Part shown: positions 35,942 through 47,118 of the stretch, in pieces
How the letters are laid out: every line of letters starts with the position of its first letter
Numbering within the stretch: the first letter of the stretch is position 1
NCBI GenBank assembly: GCA_027924645.1
Contig: BSBN01000850.1
Coordinates: 62,001-126,000, forward strand
Direction of reading: 5' to 3'
Length of the DNA: 64,000 nucleotides
DNA from: Cunninghamia lanceolata
Taxonomy: Eukaryota; Streptophyta; Pinopsida; Cupressales; Cupressaceae
The notes under the pieces: generated by a model
Seen by the model: the letters and a program-made list of their open reading frames with translations, nothing else
Told to the model about the DNA's origin: nothing
The model's database searches: none
Program-made: the position numbers and the translations under genes

Positions 35942-36139
35942 CTTTCAAAATATTCAGAGAGAGGTTTTCAAGAGCAGAAAATACCTTTTATGCTTCTAGG
36001 GTTCACGATATGAGCCGGATTGGATTGCTGGAAGAATCGACTTTTGCGGTTGATCTTTGAGAGGCTTGAGACAATTTCGTTGTAGAGCTCCTTTTCTCTT
36101 TTTCTCGAATGCAAATGTACAAATGATGAACAAAAGAAC

Positions 36140-36152
36140 CCTTATATTTCTG
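36140..36152 (-). promoter_or_regulatory. possible TATA box upstream of the third ORF of H
   Basis: The minus strand reads AGAAATATAAGGG. A purine-rich leader-like stretch follows, about 220 bases before the first conserved codons of the third ORF. It is a candidate internal promoter only. Confidence 0.3.
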
Positions 36153-36587
36153 CACAAACCCTAATTTCACATTGTAATAAATGCACAACTTAAGTTGTTC
36201 CTATTGCTTTGTTTTCCTTGTCCTAAGAGATTTTTTCAGATCACTGAGATGCACTTAGAGCTATTCTTGGTGAATATTAGAAATCTATCTACCTTTCTCC
36301 AATCATTCCATTTACCCATAGATCAAGATACCTCAAATTTGAATCATACCGGATCTAACTGTGAAAATCCTGTTCTTACCGGATGACTGTTAAACTGGAT
36401 CAATCTTTGAAGATTAACCTCTTCTAAATTTCTTGCAGATCTTCCATATCTTTACCAAGGCTTATTTAGATGTTTCTCTGAGAACCCTTTAATCTACAAC
36501 TTTCCATGTGCTAATTTCAAGCACCAATTGACTGGCTGGGGGAACTTGTTTTCTTTGGTGACTCCCCCTGAGCCAGAGCTCATTTAT

Positions 36588-37766
36588 TTAGTTTCTGGAA
36601 GGAATATCAGCACCAAATTCTGGTGCAGATCCATCCTCAACATTTTCTATACTCCTCTTCACCCCAATCTTGTCCATCTCCCTTTGAATTTCATTCACAT
36701 TCACTTTTCCTTTTCCTTTGTCTTGGTTTTGATTATGATGCACCGGACCCTTTTTGTCCTGATTCTTACTTCTGTAGAATTTGGCAATATGATAAGATCT
36801 ATTGCAATTGTAGCAAACAATATTTCTTTGCATATTTGACTGGTATCCTCTAGATCTACATTGATTAGCCATATGTCCCATTCTATTGCATTCAAAGCAT
36901 CTACCATTGAATGAATTGTTCATTTGCAAATTTCTACACTCATGAGATTTGTGACCATACCTTTTGCAATTAAAACATTATCCGGAGAAGGAAGAATTAG
37001 TCTGATTCATTCTTCTTCTGCACTGATTTGCTTTATGACCAAAGTTATTGCAATTGTGGCAGTATCAATTGAAGGATGGATATATTTGAGCATTTGGTTG
37101 TCTTACTAGAGGTCTTCTAGGCCTGTTCCTTGGATTTCCTGATCTAGAGTTCTTCTGAGTAGATCTAGAGCTTTCACCTTTCTCATACCCCAAGCCTTGG
37201 TTGTCATCTACCCTCTTTTGGATTTCAAGAACTTCAAGTTAAGCAGAGCTTATCTTGAATTTCTCTTTGTATTCATTTGTTGTTTGAAGATCCCTTTTAA
37301 GAGTCTCAATCTAATTCTCAAGTTGTTCTTCATTATCTCTAGCTTCTTCAAGATCAGATTCTAGATGCCTAATTATTCTATCCATTTTGTGGTAGTCTTC
37401 TAACTTCTCCTTGAGAGATTGTCTTAGATCATCTTCAATTTTTCTTTTCTCTTCAATTTCTTGGGTGCATTTCATAACCCCTGACTCCATTTCATGTCAT
37501 ACCATAATGACCTCTTTTGATAGCTTCTCACATAACTTGTTCTTCTCATTCAGATCGTCATCAGTATTATTGGCTTCACTTTGACTTGCTAGTTGTTGGA
37601 GTAGTTCCTTTCTCTTTTTCATAGAGATACTCAGTTTCTTTTTTAGTTCATTTATGAAATCATCAGCTTGTTTGAGTCTTTCCTTTAAGTCATTGACTTC
37701 AGAGTGAGATTGCTCAAGATCATCTAAGGCAGACTGAAGTTGTTGCCTCAAACCATACATATCCAT
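36588..37766 (-). pseudogene. gag C-terminal part of element H: coiled coil and four zinc knuckles
   Basis: Translation from 37766 gives a long Leu/Glu/Lys coiled coil (LRQQLQSALDDLEQSHSEV...), then a basic linker. Four CCHC-type knuckles follow: CHNCNNFGHKANQC, CFNCKRYGHKSHEC, CFECNRMGHMANQC, and a degenerate CYNCNRSYHIAKFY with the last Cys lost. All lie in one frame with stops near 37240, 37070 and 36985. The usual copia capsid domain upstream is absent: the frame begins only about 50 bases after the primer site. Knuckles bind element RNA in the particle. Confidence 0.8.
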
Positions 37767-37811
37767 TGAGATTCCCAGATCTTCCTCAAGTTGTTAGGCT
37801 CTGTTTGGAGA

Positions 37812-37829
37812 AACTTGTCTCTGATACCA
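37812..37829 (-). promoter_or_regulatory. primer binding site of element H
   Basis: The minus strand reads TGGTATCAGAGACAAGTT, two bases after the LTR end ATCAACA. The first 11 bases match the initiator tRNA-Met 3' end; later bases have drifted. Confidence 0.85.
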
Positions 37830-37831
37830 AT

Positions 37832-38933
37832 TGTTGATAACTAAGAGGGGGGGTGAATCAGTTATCTTAATCAATTTAACTTTTTGTTCTTTAATAACTA
37901 GTGCAGCATCAAAATAAATAAGCATCCATAATCATGAAAGAAAAAACAAAATCAATACACATAACACAATGATTTTGACGTGGAAAACCCTGTTAAGGGA
38001 AAAACCACAAGGTGACTAACCTAATATTGTATTCTCTATTAGAAGAATAGAAATACAAAAATGGCACTTGCCAATTAGGGCTCACTGCCCAAGCACGCTG
38101 CTCACAAAAGGCTCACTACCTACAAGAGACCCACTGTCTACAAGGTACAAGGAGAGTAACAAGATACTTGAACTGATGAGAAGCATCCACATATGTTGAG
38201 GTTTAGTTCCGGTTAGGCTCAATACACTTATCTACTGCACTTCATTCTTTCTCCTTTTGGTGCTGCTGTCCTGATACATACCAGACCTGTATTACTGCTT
38301 CCATGCTACTCTCTACTTTGCTTCACACTACACAACACACCACATATATATTCACATCTAAATCCATCTAGTATATATATCCACACCAAGGATTTCAACA
38401 TCTTTCTAGTCGGCATCCGAAATACTCAATATTTTCCCAAACTCTGGTCTGTCGACTGAATCCTTGCTTATCGAGTGATGCGTATCAAAGAGATGCTTAT
38501 AGAAGTCATCAATCATGTCGGCCAATCATGAATGATACCTCAAGAAACTTGATCACCATCAATATCTCATCCGAATTAAGGTCTGATGCTCTGCTGGTCA
38601 GGTCTTCCTTAGTCTACTCTGGCAAATAGGAACCTAACACTCAGGTGCTTATATCTTTTCACTCTTTCATCACCGAAGGCTCAATCTCTAGAATATATCA
38701 GTCATGATACTCCTCTTGACTTCCCCAAGTCTGCACTTTACTGAGATACTTCCTATGAGAGATCCGGACCTGATTGTCAGACCTTGCTGCATGCTCTGTT
38801 CTTGGTCACTGGACCAAAATACTCTTCAATCTAATTTCTGGTATAGACACACCATGTCCTACGGATGTGTGAGATGGACTTTGTTGCCATCGATGACAAC
38901 ACTCATGAAGCCACATAGTGTCTCTTGCCAACA
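37832..38933 (-). repeat. 5' LTR of element H (right copy)
   Basis: It is 1,102 bp and collinear with 31403-32507. In plus view it starts TGTTGATAACTAAG and ends CTCTTGCCAACA. TATATATA stretches near 38345 and 38371 are candidate TATA regions. Confidence 0.92.
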
Positions 38934-39062
38934 CTAACATCATACCAACGCACATAGGTGAAAGGTACTATTACCAACTCACCACAAAGAGAAAAATGCT
39001 TAACCTAGAGCAACAACAACAATCCAGAGATCCCAGTGTTGCAACCTGGCTCTGATACCAAG
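38934..39062 (-). promoter_or_regulatory. element A leader with primer binding site
   Basis: The site at 39060-39043 (minus strand) is TGGTATCAGAGCCAGGTT, a full 18-base match to the plant initiator tRNA-Met 3' end, two bases from the LTR end. The remaining leader shows no ORF. Confidence 0.9.
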
Positions 39063-40045
39063 TGTAATGCCCCACCACGAAACCCTAGAGATAAGTTTAA
39101 CTAAGCAATAAAAAGGTGGAAATTTGTATTTTTTAAATAGAAGAAACGATAACATAACATAACATAAACTAATTATTTTATTTTAAGGTAACAATAACGA
39201 AAACAATACCAACAAAATAACCCAACTACCAAACCATCCCTGACTACTATGCAAGATCAGAAAGCAAGACCACCCCAACAATGACTGACTATCATGACCA
39301 AACTGACAACACTGACAGGGTGCACAACTGGATACTTATCCTCATCAAGGATGATGGCTAACTTAGGGGACCATATGTTATCTCCATTCAACAGTTCCAT
39401 TAGTTAAGGCACACTCAAACATGTTAATTCAGGTGGAGTCGATGCCTGGTACCTGCAGCCTACAACAAACAACAAGGTTGAACATGTATATATATGCAAT
39501 CATGTAGTCATACACACAGTGAAAGGAAATCGTAGTGTAAAAGGGTACTCATGCATGAATAATGCAACATTGTTCCTTTCACCCACACATCAAACATGTA
39601 ATCACAACACACATAGCAATTAGTTACTGAATGACTAAGTAAGAACCATCATCAAATAGTCACATGATACTCATAATACAATTGATCCACATAAAACATC
39701 ATAACCTCCTATGATATAGAATCACTCACATAAAACTCAATTCTAACATATGACAATCATAGTAAGATCAACATCATAATCACTTGAATGTAAAACAATG
39801 TCAGAGCATATAAATTATCAGTATCATAACAAAGATTATTGATAAAACATACTAATTGTCATATGAAACCACACATGAGCATAATCAGGAATGTCATCAA
39901 CATGAATGTAGCATCTACCAACATCATATAATGCACAACATCAATTGTTTAACATACCCTAAATATTCCTATTATTTTACCTTCATTTTCATGCTCCTTA
40001 GCCAGATCATCTACACATCCAAGATGAGAATGGAGGGGCATTACA
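39063..40045 (-). repeat. right (5') LTR of element A, complete
   Basis: The LTR is 983 bp, starting TGTAATGCCCCACC and ending GGGGCATTACA (11-base inverted ends), then the AAGCG duplication. It is the uninterrupted reference for the split left copy. Confidence 0.93.
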
Positions 40046-40050
40046 AAGCG

Positions 40051-41125
40051 ATTATGCATGACACCTACAAGGGGTTTTCATCATGGTAATTGTCCAAGGC
40101 GCCACAAGGAGTGGTTTTCACCATTAGATGGTTTTTTTAAACTTTTTTTTAAAATATTTTTTTTGAGTTTTTTTTGCTTTTTTGATGGAATGGGGACTCT
40201 AGCATCTGTTTCCATAGCAAGTGGAAGATGGTCCCATGTTTGATAGCATTATGGATGATGATTACATGGATATGGGTAGATAGAAGAAGATGGAATGGAT
40301 GGTGGAGAGTGGATTATGACATGGATAATGAATTGGATTATGTAAAGTTTATGCCAAAGCATGGACCATAGGGAGATGATGGGGAAGATATGTAGGATAG
40401 TGGATGAAAGATGGAGAGATGGGGGTATGTGGGAATGTATTGGAATGGAGAGGAACCAAGACCAATGGTTATACACACCGTGATATATATGGAAGATTGT
40501 ATTTTGGATGTGAGGTGGGTAGTAATGGGGATCGAGATAGGGGATTTTTGGATGGTCAATTTGGGGATTTAGGGATCCAAATGGACTTAGGATTGGTGGG
40601 ATTTTTAGATGGGGAATAGGATGTTTGGAATTTTTGAGAGTTGGAGGTGGATGCCTCATTTGGATTGTTTGCTTTTTGCTTAAGGACCCATACCATTTTT
40701 GTTTTTGCTTTTTCTTTTGATGGTGTGGGCTTTGGTAGCCTTTTGGATTTTTTATTTTGCTTGGGGGAGATAACATCTTTAGGCTTTTGTGGGTGTTCTT
40801 ATTTATGTAGAGAGGCATCCAAATTTTTATTTTGAATCCCATGGGTGTGTTGGTAGCTTCTATTTTGGATGATGTGTGCTTTTGTTGGTCTTGATTGGGG
40901 ATTTTAGGGGATTTATGGGTGGAGGGGTTAAAAGTGGATTTATGGATAAATGAATGAGGGGATTTGAGGATAGGGATATTAGGAGTTGGGAGGATGGGAG
41001 GACAAGGGGATTTAATTTTAGGAGTTGGAAGGATGGGAGGATAAGGGGATTTGATGATGGGGATGTTAGGAGTTGGATAGAAGTGGATGTAAAGTTGATG
41101 AATGGATGTGTTTGGTCACATGCTT
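40051..41125 (-). other. element F internal region, GGATGG-rich
   Basis: This continues F to the right of A. The plus strand is rich in GGATGG and GGGGATTT. A 44-bp-type repeat (AGGAGTTGG, then AGGATGGGAGGA and AAGGGGATTT) covers 40980-41085. Pro/His/Ser-rich reverse frames here reflect composition. Confidence 0.55.
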
Positions 41126-41539
41126 TTACAAATTATATGATGATGGAGGTGGGATGGTGACATATGAATTGGAGGTGCAATGAGATGCACCAGGTTTGGG
41201 ATTGGATGAATGGATTTTGGAATATGGGTGGGTGGTACCAACATGTTTAGATTGTCTTCCTTGGGATGTATAGCCAAGGCCATGAGAGGATGGATGGAAT
41301 GTGGTGTGGATGGGCTCCAAGATGCCTTGTTTGTGAAGGCCTAAGCCTTTTCCTTGATAATTCATGTGTTGGAGCATGCGACATGCAGTGGGATGTTTAT
41401 TGCTTTGGAAACAAGACACGAGTCCATTATTTGTTGGAGAAGGATAGGTGGTGGATAGAAGTTGTTCACCTCCTATGAGGGAGCCACCATGGATGATGTT
41501 AGAACTAATTTTTTTTTCACATTTTCCATTAACCACCAC
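41126..41539 (-). pseudogene. G-patch domain remnant of element F
   Basis: The minus-strand frame contains ACRMLQHMNYQGKGLGLHKQ followed by GILEPI and a later GLGYT: the glycine pattern of a G-patch. G-patch motifs occur after protease in several plant gypsy elements and in betaretroviruses and bind RNA. The flanking sequence is Ser/His/Pro-rich. A neighbouring frame at 41730-41473 may continue upstream. No protease active site is visible. Confidence 0.6.
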
Positions 41540-41730
41540 TCACTTGTCCTCCACATTTGCCATACATTGATCTTATGATTAATACAAATTGATAAAATTT
41601 GTGTTACAAGATCCATATTGTAGCCCATGATGACTAATGACTCCATAAATGTGACATTTGAGATTAACATTTCCCTGCTCATAGTTATGCAAAATGAGTA
41701 ATTGATCCCTATCGACAAGATCATATGCAT

Positions 41731-42288
41731 GTCTTTCCGATCAAATAATCCATAATCCTCTAATGAACATTTTCATTTATATCAGGAACACCTAAATGGA
41801 GTTACGTCGATCAAAGCACCTAGAGGTAACAATTGTGCAACAATCGGGAAGACTACATATTGTGTCATCGATAAAAAGCTTATCGGAAAGAGAGATAAAG
41901 TTGGAGTGAAAATTTTAAACTACGCCAATCTTAGAAGTCATACTGATGGACATAACTTCGGCAAGAGATATATGCACTCTCACCGATGATTTGATGCACT
42001 AGTTGTATCGGCGTGATATATACCATCAAAAAAGATTTTTTATATCTTTCTAACTATGCAAGTCACCTGGATGAGAAAGTATTACAACATTCGGTGAGAG
42101 TCCCATCGATGTTCCCTATGGACAAAAGATATAAGAAAACACTATCGGCTAGGCTTAATGTATCAGAAGAACATTCCGTTCTCTTAGCGATAGTGATTGT
42201 CAACCCGATGGCTACGAGATAACTACTACTCGTCGGGAAAACGCTCGTCGATGTCTAAAAGCAACATTGATAGTCACGACCACCTTAA
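41731..42288. other. unassigned stretch between elements F and C
   Basis: This is non-coding, with recurring ATCGG and CATCGAT words (near 41810, 41868, 41880, 41980, 42010). The composition continues past 42289, so part or all of it may belong to the LTR of element C. Confidence 0.35.
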
Positions 42289-42807
42289 TGTTGGGGTGAA
42301 ATCTATAATGTCTTCCTGAAATGTTGAGAACAGGAAAAAGCAAGAAATGGGGACCTGAGCAAAATTGATGAGAGTCTCCCCGACAAGATTAGAAAACTAA
42401 AAGAACACCTCCCATCAAAGAGACATTAAGATAGCCCTGGCGATCGATTGGGAATGTATAAACAAAAAGATGGTGCCAAAATGAACATATAGATCGGCAT
42501 GAGATTAAAATAGTCTACCTGACACTATTCATTATATCAATTTGACATTTTCAGAGCCCGAGAAGCCTGTTGCATTAAATACCAGTGGCCAACATTAATG
42601 GCCGCTTGAGCAATAATCTCATACAAACTGCTCTGATTCATAATGAATTGAAATCAAAAGAAATCTCTGAGGGTTGCAATGGAAGAGAAGGGAATTCACC
42701 AAGAGACCAAGAAATTCACGATGCCGAGCACATACAAGTAAGCATTACAAACCTTCCTGTTACTAATAAATTATAAGGTTAAATTTGGTGTCTAGCGTAG
42801 AGATAAA

Positions 42808-45800
42808 ATGGAGGGTTCTTCAAAAACAAAAAGAAAGCAGCAAACTAAAACTAGCCAAACCAAAAGCAAAAGGTTGAAACAGGGAAGGGAGAGAAAACAC
42901 AGGAACGGAATCTCAATCAAGATCTTATAGACCAATTGCCTGAATCATGCCCTAAGGCTAGGAGAACTACAAAATTAAGGGCAGATGTAGAAAAATTGGA
43001 AGATAAATATAAACATGTAGGGAACATATGGGCCCCTATCAGGGGATACGAAGTGTTTATAGAAGGAATAGGTTGGAACTCATCTGTAACCCATGGAATC
43101 TTAACTTGGGCAAGCTAGTTGTCACAGATGTCTTTGTAAATATAGATCTTGTACAACTCTTGGCCTATCATTACGACCCCGACCTAAAAGCCATCTGCAA
43201 CCTACAAGGGGAGCCATTTGTTCATGTGTCTAAGAATGCAATATGTGAAGTTTTTGGCCTAGATGACACATGCAATACTCCCATCATATATGAAGATTTG
43301 GAAAAATAATATTTGAGAATGGATACTACTTATAAGGGGTGGAGATTGCCACTGCATAGAGCTAGAGAAGAGGGAAATCTAGTACTGCTCGAGGAAGGTG
43401 ATGGGCCTCCTTTTCATGTCGATCTGCTTGAACCCTATATGAAATATATGTATTATTCAGTGCAACAAGTATTGGAAATGGAAGTCCCTAAATTCATGTC
43501 CATAGCACTTATGGTCATCTTTGCAGATATACAATGTCATCATGCCAAAACTTTTGATAATGCTTCACATCTCTTTAGGGGAATTGATTCAAGACTGAAG
43601 GCCATCAAAAATGGCTCTCCAACCATGAGTTTTCAGCATTATTCTTTTCTTATGCATATGGTGTTATATTATGGACAAGAGTTACAAATGTGGCCAGAAC
43701 ACTTGAAAATTTCACAGTTTGATAAAGGGGGTCAGTCACTACCCATACAATTATGGACTTCCATCTAGGATAGTAGGTTTGCAAATTCCAGTTATGCACA
43801 TTTTGAAGAATTCTTTGTCAAAACATTGTATAGGTGTTATAATTATCCCTTTAGTTATTCTTTATCAGATGAGATCAAAATTTTTTTAAGGCCTAAGGAT
43901 TTTGGTGGACCACTGACTATGAATCACAACTGGGGAGATTGGTATTATTTTCTTGACTCCACCATGATTAGAGTGTATGGCTTTGAGGATACACCATTTT
44001 TGTTACCTAAAACTGTACTAGACATAATCGCATACCTAGAAATCGTTAGGCAAATGGACTATTCAAATGTTATGAATTTGAGTGCCTATGATAAGCAATC
44101 TTTCATGCCAAGCACATTATGCTTTGGAGATTTCACTGTATTGTCAAGAGAAGGTTATGACCTTATTCATGACAAACTGTTACATTTTAATTTGAGAAAG
44201 GCAATACCAAGAAAAGGGTTTGACCTTGAAGGTTTCATTAATTTTGCAAGAAAGAAGCAAAATCTGAGTGGATATATTCATGTTCTCTTCCCTCATGATG
44301 ATGTTATCAGAAACATGGAGGAAGCAGAGGTTGAATTGGCCATTGATGAATATAATCAAGAAGTAGAAAAGAGGAGGAAGGAGATACATGAGGTAGAGGT
44401 GTTATCCTTTGATAGTGAAGGATCCCCTAACAAAAGATCCCAAGACTAGCCTGACATAACCCCCAAACTCAGAATTAAAGAATACAGGCCTCCTGACAGA
44501 GAGCTAGAGATTGAAGAGACATCTACCACTAATGCCAAGCAGTTGGCTTACAAATCTTTTATTTCAGATGATCAGTTCATTCAGTCCCCAGAATTCAAAT
44601 ATTTCTTGTATAAACATAAAGGCAAAGCAATTAGAGAATCAGTTCCAGATATCACATCGAATAATCAAAAATAGTTATTGGATACTTTAAAAATAGATGT
44701 TGAAAATGAAATAAAAAACATGACTCCAGAAAAGGGGAGGAAACTCTTAGAAGAAGCTAGTGTGATGATTTTTCTGGGTTTGCATTTGAAATCTTCTTTG
44801 GTTTTTTATATCTTTCTGCATAATGACAATGCCAAAAATAAACTCAGTTTAGAAGGTGTGACAGAGGTGTATACTAGATCATGATACAATCCTGATGAAG
44901 AATCTCTTATGATATGGGCCCTGTACCCTCCATACCAAAATCTTGCCATTATTGACACAAAAAACATTTGGCCATGTGATGACGCTAAAAGTGGGCGAGA
45001 CTGATCCTATGGTTAGTACAAAAATTGGTGTTAATGTGGTTAAATTAAATAAAGCACAGATTCAAATGCTGATCCAAGAAAAAGACATGTATAAATTGAA
45101 CTGTGAGAGAATACAAAAGGAAAATGATTTTCTGAAAGATTCATTTCCTGCCAAACTGTTAACCCAAGGAGAAAGTTCCCAGACAATGGACAAAGGTGAA
45201 ACATCACAAGTCAATACTCAGATAACCTAGGCTAGATTTAGTGCACTTTCCACAATATTCAAAAGGAGACATACTAACATGATGACATGGATGAATAAAT
45301 TTTGGAGTACTCATTCTAAAAATCAAACTGCAATCTCCAAGAACACAAAAGGTTGGCTGAAAGACTCCAAGAGAAACTCCTAGAAATACAAAACAAAGAC
45401 CCTCCTAATACTAAAGCCGTTAGCAATGCTGAGGACTTGATCAAGGCACATATAGATTTTCATGAAGATCTTCAAGCAAAATCTAAGGAGTTCATTAATG
45501 CTTCTAGAAAAGGAGTGCCTGCATTATGCAATGATGATAAGAGTTTGAAAAGTTAGCAGGACTGGACAAAGGAATGCAAACTAATTCTACATGAAGCTCT
45601 GGAAGTGGTGAAACATGAAGATCTAGCGTTGGAGGAGGCTTGTGCATGCATGGAGATAATGGTTACAATAGAGTTTGCTGCAAAGTGTGCTGTGGAATGT
45701 GTAGATACTCATTTAAGCCAAAATACTTGGATCATATTACTAAAATTCATTTATGGCTTATTAGAGCCTAATGATGATTTGTTTGTTATTAATAAAATTC

Positions 45801-45850
45801 CAAAAGACACTTGTGAATGGGTACATCCTCTTCAAAATGTAGTTATATAA
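42808..45850 (+). pseudogene. long ORF upstream of the primer site of element C (family unknown)
   Basis: From ATG at 42808 the start is Lys/Gln/Arg-rich (KTKRKQQTKTSQTKSKR). After two frameshifts near 42920 and 43110 one frame runs from 43028 to 44884 with stops near 43307, 43767, 44447, 44672 and at 44882. Blocks include LQGEPFVHVSKNAICEVFGL, FHVDLLEPYMKYMYYSVQQV, LYYGQELQMWPEHLKISQF and LTMNHNWGDWYYFLDSTMI. A shifted stretch follows (44943-45230), then 45353-45850. The C-terminal third is Lys/Glu-rich and coiled. The motif VHVSKNAICEVFGL resembles FKITKDVIRSVTGL in the third ORF of element H, so both may belong to a transposon-associated plant family. Function is unknown. Confidence 0.65.
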
Positions 45851-46826
45851 TCCAGGAGAGTAGCAATGAAAAAGGATCATCAGCAATTTTAATGTTTAGG
45901 TAGGGGCATTAGTAAGAAGATAGATTGCATCCATCCCATCCCTCCACCTTCATACTTTAAAAAGACTTATGCAATTATTATATATTATATGAAGCAATAT
46001 AATGGAGTAGACTGATCTTACATGGTGATTTATTTCAGTGTTCAACTGTTGTGTGGATTTATTTTGTTCATATGTTATTTGACTATCTCCAAAGTGGTTG
46101 TTTATGTTATTCAAATTAAGTGTGAAAATACATTTGATTTGTCAATACACATTTGTTGTAGCTGTGTGATGTTGCTGATTGGTTTCTGTGTGTAGAAGAA
46201 TTAGAATACCTTTTGAGTAATCTAATTTGATTGGTTCATGTATATGGATTAAAATCCTTTTAAATAGATTGTCTTAACTGGCTTCTCCTCACATTTGAAT
46301 TAAATCCTTTCACAACTTCATAGTCACATAAGGGGATATCACTGGGATAATTAAGAAGAGTTGAAATAACGGACATCCTTGCACGTCTGTCTAAGGTACA
46401 TACATTAAAAGTGCCCAACTGTTAGAGTTAAGCTGAGAAATAAATCTACCAATCTTACACCCTTGTCTCCATAATAATCATTTATTCACTGACTCCATCC
46501 ACCCAATAGATTAGGCACTGATCAATTTTAGAATTCTTTATGCAAATTTAATTCACATTCTTCATACTTCAACCTTTTATTAGGAGTTAGTTAGTAAAGC
46601 CCTACAATTATCTCGCATCCATGTGCCATAAGTGAGTAAAATTGCCCAAGTCAAAACCCATTTAGACTTTAAATTTGCCTTATCAGTTAGGTACACCTAC
46701 CTAGGTCTAGCAAAACCTAAAGAGTAGGGGGTTTCTAGTTACACAAACCCTATCTTGTTGACCAAAAATGTATCAAGAGATTGGCACCCTCTTGTGGTCT
46801 AAAACCAACGTTTTTGAGACCCAACA
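45851..46826 (+). other. non-coding stretch between upstream ORF and primer site of C
   Basis: This is AT-rich, with no ORF of note. TATATATTATATG lies near 45978. It ends with TTTTTGAGACCCAACA, the presumed LTR terminus. Confidence 0.5.
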
Positions 46827-46829
46827 AAT

Positions 46830-46847
46830 TGGTGACTCTACTGGGGA
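46830..46847 (+). promoter_or_regulatory. primer binding site of element C
   Basis: TGGTGACTCTACTGGGGA differs by one base from TGGCGACTCTACTGGGGA in element E. This primer type is common in Tat/Ogre-like elements. The tRNA partner should be checked against plant tRNA 3' ends. Confidence 0.75.
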
Positions 46848-47118
46848 AAACTTGAGTAGCAGGCCATCTTGCCTTATAGAGTCATTAAAATTTTCAAATT
46901 AGGTCTTTAAACAGGGGTTCATAATCATGAAATTTGCACTCCCCATCCGAGTCTACCCCAACAAATTAGCAAATCTACTGGAGAATAAGCCTATTTTGAA
47001 CTTCAGCCTTTCATCATGGAGTTATCTCAAAGCATCATAATATATTTAAAGCTCTTTTGGGGAGAACTACACTCATTTTCCTACTTACAAAAAAGTAGGT
47101 AGCGACTTTAAAAGTTTT

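Larger units (their letters stand above)
31403..38933 (-). mobile_element. pol-less SIRE-like copia element H
   Basis: Two LTRs (31403-32507 and 37832-38933) flank an interior with a tRNA-Met primer site on the right and a polypurine tract on the left, so it reads right to left. The interior holds gag remnants (coiled coil and zinc knuckles) and a long third ORF, but no protease, integrase, RT or RNase H. Flanking bases CTTAT and CTAAC are at best a diverged target duplication. It lies within element A. Confidence 0.88.
20005..40045 (-). mobile_element. non-coding LTR retrotransposon A (LARD-like), doubly invaded
   Basis: Both ends are precise. The left LTR starts TGTAATGCCCC at 20005 and the right LTR ends GGGGCATTACA at 40045, flanked by a perfect AAGCG duplication (20000-20004 and 40046-40050). 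The primer site is on the minus strand at 39043-39060 and the polypurine tract at 29748-29760, so the element reads right to left. After removal of insertions B and H, the LTRs are about 980 bp and the interior about 1.8 kb with no coding frame. It therefore depended on proteins from other elements. Confidence 0.9.
16884..41730 (-). mobile_element. old Ty3/gypsy element F, minus strand, hosting nested insertions
   Basis: The left end is an LTR (16884-18132) followed by a reverse-complement polypurine tract (18133-18150), so the element reads right to left. Its internal sequence runs to 19999, is interrupted by element A (target duplication AAGCG), and resumes at 40051. A G-patch motif on the minus strand near 41400 is the only coding remnant. 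RT and integrase are not visible. The right end is not resolved. LTR start and polypurine tract resemble those of element B, so F is probably a relative. Confidence 0.65.
42289..46826 (+). repeat. candidate 5' LTR of element C containing an ORF
   Basis: The right edge is well supported: GAGACCCAACA ends two bases before a primer site at 46830. The left edge is a guess from the 7-base inverted match TGTTGGG. If right, the LTR is about 4.5 kb and contains the pseudo-ORF at 42808-45850 plus about 980 bases of AT-rich sequence. The second LTR is not in the window, so this cannot be confirmed here. Confidence 0.4.

Noticed and set aside
40249..40842. 197-codon minus-strand ORF rich in Pro, His and Ser
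   Set aside because: The plus strand here is GGATGG-rich; the composition explains the frame and it shows no domain.
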